Under the pieces are notes generated by a model that had not been told where the DNA came from, searched no databases, and saw only the letters and a program-made list of their open reading frames with translations. From Planctomycetota bacterium (lineage in GTDB: Bacteria > Planctomycetota > UBA8742 > UBA2392): a stretch of DNA of 64,000 bases. This document shows, piece by piece, positions 7,791 through 14,309 of the stretch; position 1 is the first letter of the stretch; each line of letters starts with the position of its first letter. The DNA lies in contig JADLFN010000046.1 of NCBI GenBank assembly GCA_020845475.1, positions 138,997 to 202,996 of the forward strand. The letters are read 5' to 3'. The position numbers were made by a program, and so were the translations under genes.

Positions 7791-8681
7791 ATGTCAAAGT
7801 TCAACATCGTGCTCGTCGCGCTGGTGACAATTCTGATGTCCAGCGCGGCTTGGGGCCAGTGAGGCGGCGGTGGCGGCTGAGGTGGCGGCGGCGGCGCCGG
7901 TGGCGCCGGAGTGGGTGCGGGTGGCGGTGCGGGGCCAGTTGGGCCCGGTGGTGGTGGTGGCGGTCGGGGAGCCTTGAAAGCCGACGGCATTATCGGCTGG
8001 GAGCCCTCGACGCCCAAGACGCTCGAGAAGGCGGCAACAGACAGCAAGCCAATCTTGATTTACTTCCCGGGCGAGGGACCTGAGTACAACTACGATGGCT
8101 ACTTCTACGGCAAGGATCTGAAGGACCTTGCGGACAAGAAGGCCGTGTTCATTCGCGTGGCCTACACAAGCGACCGCGCACCGGTTCCGTACTCGGAACA
8201 GAGCCCGATTCCATTGAACAAGATCGCCGGCGACAACCCGTCGCGCGACTACGGGATCAAGAATTACCCGACGTTCATTATTGCTGACCAGAACGGCAAC
8301 CCGTACTTCCGTGTTGAGGGCAAGAAGCCGACGGCCAAGGATCTCGAAGCCTACTTTGACAAGGTTCCTGAAGCCGCGACCAAGGCCAACGAGAAGCTTC
8401 AGAAGAACCTCGACGAAGCCAAGAAACTCTGGGAGAAGAAGGACAGCAAGGGCGCCGTGGCCATGTTGATCAAGAATTTCAAGGATGGCGCGGTTGGCCT
8501 CGCGGCCGCCGAGGGCGGCATCAAGCTGTACCGCGAGTTGCTTGAAGATGCCAGGGCCAAGCTCAAAGATATTGGCGACAAGAGCAAGGCCGACAACGTC
8601 AAGAAGCTCAAGGCCATGCAGCGCGAGTGGGGCAAGGGCACCGAGATCTACTACGAGATTGAGGACATCCTGAAGTCCTAG
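7791..8681 (+). CDS. Secreted thioredoxin-fold selenoprotein C, U-GGGGG-U Gly-rich N-terminal tail
   Basis: 296 residues with UGA 7860-7862 and 7878-7880 read as Sec (U24, U30). ATG 7791 is preceded by a TAGGAG site (7778-7783). Residues 1-21 are a signal peptide (IVLVALVTILMSSAA). The predicted mature start is Q-U, then five Gly, a second U and a roughly 40-residue tail almost purely Gly, Ala, Val and Pro, ending at GRGALKADG. Residues about 75-185 are the thioredoxin-like domain of the two upstream paralogues (SKPILIYFPGE, RDYGIKNYPTFIIAD), again without CxxC and here without the VPTC cysteine (IPLNK instead). After the Secs the protein has no Cys, so any redox or metal chemistry must use the selenols. 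Function unknown. Confidence 0.86.
7892..7908 (+). promoter_or_regulatory. SECIS-like hairpin of selenoprotein C
   Basis: CGGCGCC (7892-7898) pairs perfectly with GGCGCCG (7902-7908) around a GGT loop. The loop is 18 nt after the second UGA (7878-7880) and 36 nt after the first (7860-7862), so one hairpin could in principle serve both. Confidence 0.72.
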
Positions 8682-8697
8682 TTGAAGCGTCAAACCG

Positions 8698-8727
8698 AAC
8701 GGTCGGCCTTGCGCCGGCCGTTTTCAT
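8698..8727 (+). terminator. Terminator after selenoprotein C, shared with convergent gtrA-like gene
   Basis: AACGGTCGGC (8698-8707) pairs with GCCGGCCGTT (8713-8722, one G-T wobble), loop CTTGC, then TTCATTTT. It lies 17 nt after the stop and overlaps the end of the gene on the other strand. Confidence 0.85.
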
Positions 8728-9176
8728 TTTGCTGCCAGCTGTTTGAGCGAACTTCTGAAGACCCACTTCCAGAGCGGGTAGCTGAAACCCGCGAACACAA
8801 CGAACGTACCCAACGGCCGCGCCAGCCAATAGGGCGCCTGCGCCAGCGTCACCAACAGGTGAAACGCGACACCATTGAGCGCCAACGTAGCAAGCTCAAC
8901 AACCGCAAATCCGGCCAGTTGACGGCCAAGATGGCCGCGCGCCGCCTGGAACACAAGGTGCCGGCAGCCGAGAAACTGCACGACAGCCCCCACGCAAAGC
9001 GCAGGCACGTTAGCGGTGGTTTCCCGCAGGTGGGCAACTTCCACGAGAAGCGCCAGTGCCGCGAAGTCGGCCACCGTTGCCACGCCCCCCACCAAAAGGC
9101 TCTTGGCGAAACGCCACAGACGTTCGGTCCACGTTGAAGGTTCTGCCGGCTTTTGAACGATGATTTCGTCGGCCAT
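8724..9176 (-). CDS. GtrA-family membrane protein
   Basis: 150 residues with four predicted membrane segments. Family features: FAKSLLVGGVATVADFAALALL at the first helix, the polar CVGAVVQFLGCRHLVF loop (normally about NF--N--WVF), and a last helix ending FSYPLWKWVFRSS. GtrA proteins are thought to flip or present lipid-linked sugars for glycosylation of surface polymers. A family-2 glycosyltransferase of the dolichyl-phosphate-mannose-synthase type lies 1.5 kb away (10634-11314), the usual GtrA partner. It converges on the selenoprotein genes and shares their terminator. Divergent from selA with 60 bp between. Confidence 0.8.
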   Translation of the reverse strand: MADEIIVQKPAEPSTWTERLWRFAKSLLVGGVATVADFAALALLVEVAHLRETTANVPALCVGAVVQFLGCRHLVFQAARGHLGRQLAGFAVVELATLALNGVAFHLLVTLAQAPYWLARPLGTFVVFAGFSYPLWKWVFRSSLKQLAAK

Positions 9177-9236
9177 AGGTCAGATTCAAGCGGCGTTACA
9201 GGTTCATGCCCGAGAATTCCGATGTAAACTCCTGTC

Positions 9237-10637
9237 GTGCCTGAAAAAACTACATCTCCGTCGTTGCGCGACCTGCCAAAGGTCGATGCACTGCTTTTGA
9301 CCACCGACTTCGAGGCGTTGGCCCAGCGCTACGGCCGCACTCCCGTGGCGCAAGAAACCCGCGCCGCGCTGGATTCATTGCGCCAGCGCCTGCGCGCCAA
9401 CAATGGCGTGAACACTACAGAGATTTCGCCTCACGGCCTCGCCTTGCGCGTGCGCGAATCACTGGAAAAACTCTTCGCGCCGCGCCAATGCCGCGTCATC
9501 AACGCCACAGGCGTGATCCTGCATACCTCGCTGGGCCGCGCGCCGCTTGCTCCGGCCGCCGTCGAGCAGGCCGTGCGCGAGGCTTCGGGCTACTCGCTGC
9601 TCGAACTCGACCGCGAAAGCGGCAAGCGCAGCGACCGCGACAAACTGGTAAACGATCTGATCTGCCGCGTGACGGGCGCGCAGGCCGCGACGGTCGTGAA
9701 CAATAACGCCGCGGCCACGATGATCATTCTGAACTCGCTTGCCGAGGGCCGCGAAGTCATCTGTTCACGCGCGCACATGGTGGAAATCGGCGGCAGCTAC
9801 CGCATGCCCGACGTCATGCGCAAGGCAGGCTGCAAGCTCGTCGAAATCGGCTGCACCAACAAGACGCACCCTCGCGATTACGAAGACGCCGTCACGCCGC
9901 AAACGGCGCTGCTGCTCAAGGTGCACACCAGCAATTACGCCGTCGTCGGCTTCACAGAAGAAGTCTCGCTGCCTGACCTGATGGCGATTGGCAAAAAACG
10001 TGAAGTGCCCGTTTTCTATGACCTCGGCTCCGGCTCATTGGTTGATCTCGCGAAGTACGGCATCTCGCGCGAGCCCAGCGTGCCCGAATTGCTCAAGCAT
10101 GAACTGGATGTGCTCTGCATCTCCGGCGACAAGCTGCTGGGCGGCCCGCAGGCGGGCATCATCATCGGCAAGCCGGAGATCGTGCAGCGCGTGAAAAAGA
10201 ATGCGCTCTTCCGCATGGTGCGCTGCGACAAATTCACGCTCTCGCTGCTCGAAGCCACGCTCAAGCTTTATCTCGATGAAGATTCGGCTCTCAAGCGCGT
10301 GCCAACACTCGCGGCAATCACGCGCGACGCTGGCGAGGTCAAGCTGAGCGCCGAACGCATCTGCGCTTCGCTCAAGAAAGCCGGTCTTGACGTGTCAACG
10401 GCCAGCGCCACAAGCCAGGTCGGTGGCGGCAGCACGCCCGGCGAGTTTCTGCCCACCACGGTCATCGTCTGGCGCGGCCCCTTCAAATCGGTCGATGACA
10501 TCGCGCGCCGCCTGCGCCTTGGCACGCCCTGCGTGTTTGCGCGCATCGAGGACAACGCCCTGCTCTTTGACCCCCGTTCGCTGCTGCCCGGCCAGGACGA
10601 CGAACTGGCCGCGGCCATTCTCGCGGTCAAGGCGTGA
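9237..10637 (+). CDS. selA: L-seryl-tRNA(Sec) selenium transferase
   Basis: 466 residues, full length. SelA is a PLP enzyme that converts Ser-tRNA(Sec) to Sec-tRNA(Sec) using selenophosphate. The N-terminal tRNA-binding domain starts LPKVDALL, then VINATGVILHTSLGRAPL, the standard SelA opening of the catalytic domain. The PLP lysine is in SGDKLLGGPQAG (about K299). GTG 9237 is the first good start. The gene sits 550 bp downstream of three selenoprotein genes and 730 bp upstream of tRNA-Sec, with a glycosyltransferase gene overlapping its stop (GTGA). It ends in TGA, showing that UGA also works as a stop here. selB and selD are not nearby. Confidence 0.97.
   Translation: MPEKTTSPSLRDLPKVDALLLTTDFEALAQRYGRTPVAQETRAALDSLRQRLRANNGVNTTEISPHGLALRVRESLEKLFAPRQCRVINATGVILHTSLGRAPLAPAAVEQAVREASGYSLLELDRESGKRSDRDKLVNDLICRVTGAQAATVVNNNAAATMIILNSLAEGREVICSRAHMVEIGGSYRMPDVMRKAGCKLVEIGCTNKTHPRDYEDAVTPQTALLLKVHTSNYAVVGFTEEVSLPDLMAIGKKREVPVFYDLGSGSLVDLAKYGISREPSVPELLKHELDVLCISGDKLLGGPQAGIIIGKPEIVQRVKKNALFRMVRCDKFTLSLLEATLKLYLDEDSALKRVPTLAAITRDAGEVKLSAERICASLKKAGLDVSTASATSQVGGGSTPGEFLPTTVIVWRGPFKSVDDIARRLRLGTPCVFARIEDNALLFDPRSLLPGQDDELAAAILAVKA
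10387..10398. repeat. TTGACNNGTCAA palindrome inside selA
   Basis: TTGACGTGTCAA, one of six copies of this palindrome in the window. Here it encodes part of GLDVSTAS near the C-terminal end of SelA. Confidence 0.6.
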
Positions 10638-11314
10638 GCGAAAGCCTCACCATCCTGCTATTGACGAAAAACGAGGCCGGCAATATCGGCCCGCTGATTG
10701 CTTCATTGCAGGGCGCGCTGACCGAGGCCGCGCCAACGTTCCTGGTCATTGATGCCAGCAGCGATGCCACGCCCGAGCAAGCCAGGTCCGCCGGCGCAAC
10801 CGTCATCGCTGACAAATCACCCTACGGCGTGGCCCTGACGCGCGGCCTGCGCGAAGCAGCAAGCGAATGGGTTTTGGTGCTCGATGCCGACGGCAGTCAC
10901 CTGGCTGGTGACGCGCGCAAACTCTGGGATGCACGCGAAAACGCCGACCTCGTGGTGGGTTCGCGCTTTGCGGCGGGTGCCGGCAGGAGTGCACAAGGCG
11001 CCTTTCGAGCCTGGCTCTCGCGCCGCCTCGCAGGCCTGTTTGCGGCCTTCGCGCGCCTGCCCGCACGCGACGTGAGTTCAGGCTTCAGGCTCTATCGAAG
11101 AGCGATGTTTGCCGAAGCAAAGCCCGCCGCCCAGTTCTTCAACGTGCAGCCCGAGCTGCTCGCCCACGCGGCAAACAAAGGCGCGCGCGTCAAGGAAATC
11201 GGCATCACCTATGCGCCAAGGGGCCAGGGCCAAAGCAAGGCCCGCGTGTTGAAGTATGGTTGGGCTTTTCTGAAGAGCACGTGGCGGATAAGACGGATGC
11301 TGCGCCGCAGGTAG
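10634..11314 (+). CDS. Family-2 glycosyltransferase
   Basis: 226 residues. GT-A fold of the dolichyl-phosphate mannose/glucose synthase type: LTILLLTKNEAGNIGPLI, VIDASSDATPE, and DADGSH as the metal-binding D-x-D, followed by VVGSRFAAG and the SSGFRLYRR acceptor loop. These enzymes move a sugar from a nucleotide donor to a lipid phosphate or surface glycan at the cytoplasmic membrane face. There is no C-terminal membrane pair. GTG 10634 overlaps the selA stop (GTGA), so it is translationally coupled to selA. A GtrA-like gene lies on the other side of selA. The TAG stop lies within a perfect palindrome. Confidence 0.85.
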   Translation: MSESLTILLLTKNEAGNIGPLIASLQGALTEAAPTFLVIDASSDATPEQARSAGATVIADKSPYGVALTRGLREAASEWVLVLDADGSHLAGDARKLWDARENADLVVGSRFAAGAGRSAQGAFRAWLSRRLAGLFAAFARLPARDVSSGFRLYRRAMFAEAKPAAQFFNVQPELLAHAANKGARVKEIGITYAPRGQGQSKARVLKYGWAFLKSTWRIRRMLRRR

Positions 11315-11338
11315 GGGCGACATATATGTCGCCCCTAC
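11311..11338. repeat. Perfect 28-bp palindrome, TAGGGGCGA family
   Basis: GTAGGGGCGACATA and its exact reverse complement abut. It overlaps the TAG of the glycosyltransferase gene and precedes tRNA-Sec by 26 bp. A related copy lies upstream of atpE (23478-23502). It may also end transcription. Confidence 0.75.
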
Positions 11339-11364
11339 GCGCAATCATCCGTATATTACGCTGT

Positions 11365-11457
11365 GGGAGCGGATGCATTCCTGGTGGATGCCCTGGTCTT
11401 CAAAACCATGGTGGGGCGCGAGTCCCAGGTCGGTTCGATTCCGATGCGCTCCCGCCA
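11365..11457 (+). tRNA. selC: tRNA-Sec (anticodon UCA)
   Basis: 93 nt including encoded CCA (11455-11457). The anticodon TCA is at 11400-11402 in loop CTTCAAA. It has the features that set tRNA-Sec apart: long acceptor (GGGAGCG pairs with CGCTCCC), a 6-bp D stem (GCATTC/GGATGC) with a short loop, a long variable arm (about TGGGGCGCGAGTCCCA), and T arm GTCGG-TTCGATT-CCGAT with discriminator G. The eighth acceptor pair would be G-G, a small departure from E. coli selC. It is charged with serine and converted by SelA, whose gene lies just upstream. Confidence 0.95.
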
Positions 11458-11486
11458 CTTCATTTGTCTGCACAGCGGAGCAAATG

Positions 11487-11813
11487 ATGGCACGAGACCA
11501 GCACCAGTCGCCTCTCGACGTGTTTCGCTCAACTCAAGAAGCGCGTCGCCAGATGCCTCCACCAAACGAGGAATTGCTGGCGGAGCGCTATGCCAGCGAA
11601 GCAACTCAAGCTGCTGTGTTGGCTGTAGTGCTTGCCTTCATCCCACTCGTGCCGGCCCTCATTTGCGCGTATGCAGGCGCAAAGTCAATTCGACACGCGC
11701 AGAGCTTTGACCAAAGAATCAAAGGGCATGTCGCGGAACTCGTGGCACTTCTTGTACTCTTGGGCCAGGTTGCTTTGCCTATGTTCTTCGTGTCGGCAGC
11801 GCATTGGCGCTGA
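11487..11813 (+). CDS. Small membrane protein, DUF4190-like
   Basis: 108 residues from ATG 11487, which follows GGAG at 11477-11480. The first 40 residues are polar (DQHQSPLDVFRSTQEARRQMPPP). Two hydrophobic helices follow: AAVLAVVLAFIPLVPALICAYAGAKS and ELVALLVLLGQVALPMFFVSA, separated by a basic loop (IRHAQSFDQRIKGH). This two-helix plan resembles DUF4190-type proteins, whose function is unknown. It starts 30 bp after tRNA-Sec. No link to Sec use is visible. Confidence 0.6.
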   Translation: MARDQHQSPLDVFRSTQEARRQMPPPNEELLAERYASEATQAAVLAVVLAFIPLVPALICAYAGAKSIRHAQSFDQRIKGHVAELVALLVLLGQVALPMFFVSAAHWR

Positions 11814-11840
11814 CCAGTGCAAACGCAGGAAGTCCAGAGG

Positions 11841-14291
11841 CTAACGCGCGATCACTATTCTGCGTCGAATCAAGAACAGTACCAGTCCAACCATGAGAAC
11901 CACTACCCACCCACCACGTTCCGAAGTGCTACAGCCCGATTCATCCTCGTCGCCATTCACTCGAAGCACGAATTCGCGCAGCGCATAGGCTCCGTTCGTG
12001 TCCGTCATCCGCACCTTGAACTTGAAGGTGCCCGATTGCGAAGGTTTGCCGCTCAGCATGCCGGCCGCAGAAAGCGTCACTCCGCTCGGAAGCACACCCG
12101 CGTCCAAAGACCAAACATAAGGTGCCGTGCCGCTGCCGCCGCTCAGCGCTTGCGAATAGCTCTTGCCTGATTGGCCCAACAGCAGCGCACTCGTCGTAAT
12201 CAACGGCGCGGCTGGCCCGCTTACGTTGATCGTGACGCTCGCGCGTGCCATCGAGCCTTCGTCGTCGGTCACATCCAGCCGCACGTCGTAGATTCCGGGC
12301 GTGACGAAGTGGTGCGTCGGTGCGCTTGCCGTTGACACGTTGGCGCCACTGATCGGGTCGTCGAAGCGCCAGAACAAGAACACGCTGCCGCCGTCGGGAT
12401 CGGCGCTGCCAATCGAACCAAACGTGATGTCCTGCCCCGGTAGAATGTTCAACGCACTGGCCGAAATCACCGCCGTGGGTGCCTGGCCCTGCGTGTGCAC
12501 CCGCACCCAATGCCGCGCTACCGCCTGCGCGCCAAGATTGTCAGTCACGGTCAACGTGACTGCGTAAACGCCTGCCGCAAACGTGTGTGAGGCGGTTACG
12601 GTGTTCGCGGTCGCGCCATCGCCGAAATCCCAGAGCCAAGAGGCAATGGTCCCGTCGGGGTCGCTTGAAGCCGCGCCACTGAAATTGGCCGTACCCGGCG
12701 CGTTGAGCGTATCGAGGTCAATTTCAAGATTCGCAGCCGGCGGCAGATTCGCCCCCGGTGCGGCCAGCGCGAACGTTAGCCGCGAGTTGGCAGCCAGCGT
12801 GTTAGGTGCAGCCGCGCGGTCGCGCACGTTGTTCACGGTTAACGTGTAGGCCGTGTTTGTCGTAAGCGCGCTGGTGCTCAAAAGAACAGTGCGTGCGTCG
12901 CTTTGCAGCGTGGCGGCGCTTATTGTGGCGCCGCCACTGAGCGCATAGTTCGCAGGATTCTCCGCACCGTTGGCACTGCTGCCTGCTTGCACTGGCTCAG
13001 AGAAAGTCACACGCACCAGTGCCGTCGAGAGCGCGTCGGCGCCCGTCAGCGTCGGCGGCGCGGCATCAACAGCCTTGCGCAGGTTGAACAGGTCCAGCCG
13101 CGCACCGTTGCTTTGCACGAAATAGCCGCGGCACTCGTCGAAGTTCACGTCGATGACGGTGTTGCCCGCGATGCTGCCCTGGGCGTAGGCCATGAGCGGA
13201 TGGTTCAGCGCGCCGCTGCCCGTTTCGCCGCCGCAACCCGTCACGATATAGATCGTGCCGTCCTGCGTCGCGATCTTGGTGTAATCGTTTAGACTGGATT
13301 GCAGCGCGGCATGGTTCTTCAACAGGTAGCTGCGCTCGTAAACGTGGCTGTGACCCGTCAGCACAAAATCCACGCCGCGGGCTTCCATGATCGGGTTCAG
13401 GTTGTTGCGCATCCACACCAGTTGCGCCTCGGCGTCGGAATCGTGCGTGCCCTTGCTGTAGGGCGGGTGGTGAAAGAACACGAATTTCCAGCGCGCGCCG
13501 TTGGCATTGGCAGCGTCGAGATCGGACGTGAGCCAGGCCAGCATCGCGTTGCGCTCGGCACTGCCCGCAAAATACGTAACCTGCGAATCTAGGCAGACGA
13601 AATGCGCGCTGCCGTAATCAAACGAGTAATACAACTCCGTCCCGCTGGCGGCGGGCAACACAAACGCATCGCGATAGGGCTTGCCATTTTGCGCAGCCGC
13701 GTCGTGATTGCCCATAGCGGGCCAGATCACCATGTTGCGCAGGAGCGGCGCGTAGGGCGTGAAGAATCGCGGGTCATAGTTCGCGGCCTCACCGTTTGGG
13801 TAAATCAGGTCGCCGATGCCAAGACCAAGCGCGGGCCGCGGCGCAAGCGCGTTCATCTGCGCCGCGACCGCGCCCTGGTAGGCGTCGCCCGTGCCGGAGT
13901 CGCCCCACGCGAGAAACGAAAACGCCTTTCTGCTGTTGATCGGCGGATAGGTGTCGAAGTAGCAGTCGCCGCCCGTGGCGACTACGGCGCCGTCGGCCTC
14001 GACTTCATAGAAGTAGCGCGTGTCAGGCCTGAGCGCAGTGAGCTCAACCACATGAACGCGCGAGGCTCCAAGCGATTGCACGTTCTCCCAATTCGGGCCG
14101 GGAAGCGTCCCCCACCGCAGCACGCAGGTTGCGCTGACGTCGAGATTCCACACCAGCGTCATCGTGCTCTGGCCCGCGGCCTGCAGGTAAGGGCCGCGCG
14201 TAAGCGAGGCGCTGCCCGCAGCCGAAAAGCGCGGCACAAATGCCACCAAAGCCAACAAGAGAAGCGGAACACACCGCAGGCCGTGCTTCAT
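11841..14291 (-). CDS. Secreted metallophosphatase with PKD domains and C-terminal membrane anchor
   Basis: 816 residues. Signal peptide 1-25. Residues about 28-120 look like the fibronectin-type domain of purple acid phosphatases. Residues about 125-400 are a calcineurin-like phosphoesterase: GDSGTGD, GIGDLIYP, MGNHDAA, FFHHPPYS and TGHSHVYERS supply the dimetal ligands. Next come a bacterial Ig-like segment (VRVTFSEPV), two PKD domains (SSDPDGTIASWLWDFGDGA and a second copy) and a putative Ig domain. The tail GCSTSERGG + hydrophobic helix + RRR resembles CTERM-type surface-sorting signals. Likely an exported phosphatase kept at the cell surface. It converges with the small membrane protein gene. 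Confidence 0.85.
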   Translation of the reverse strand: MKHGLRCVPLLLLALVAFVPRFSAAGSASLTRGPYLQAAGQSTMTLVWNLDVSATCVLRWGTLPGPNWENVQSLGASRVHVVELTALRPDTRYFYEVEADGAVVATGGDCYFDTYPPINSRKAFSFLAWGDSGTGDAYQGAVAAQMNALAPRPALGLGIGDLIYPNGEAANYDPRFFTPYAPLLRNMVIWPAMGNHDAAAQNGKPYRDAFVLPAASGTELYYSFDYGSAHFVCLDSQVTYFAGSAERNAMLAWLTSDLDAANANGARWKFVFFHHPPYSKGTHDSDAEAQLVWMRNNLNPIMEARGVDFVLTGHSHVYERSYLLKNHAALQSSLNDYTKIATQDGTIYIVTGCGGETGSGALNHPLMAYAQGSIAGNTVIDVNFDECRGYFVQSNGARLDLFNLRKAVDAAPPTLTGADALSTALVRVTFSEPVQAGSSANGAENPANYALSGGATISAATLQSDARTVLLSTSALTTNTAYTLTVNNVRDRAAAPNTLAANSRLTFALAAPGANLPPAANLEIDLDTLNAPGTANFSGAASSDPDGTIASWLWDFGDGATANTVTASHTFAAGVYAVTLTVTDNLGAQAVARHWVRVHTQGQAPTAVISASALNILPGQDITFGSIGSADPDGGSVFLFWRFDDPISGANVSTASAPTHHFVTPGIYDVRLDVTDDEGSMARASVTINVSGPAAPLITTSALLLGQSGKSYSQALSGGSGTAPYVWSLDAGVLPSGVTLSAAGMLSGKPSQSGTFKFKVRMTDTNGAYALREFVLRVNGDEDESGCSTSERGGWVVVLMVGLVLFLIRRRIVIAR

Positions 14292-14309
14292 GATGCTCTA
14301 TTCTAGCAG

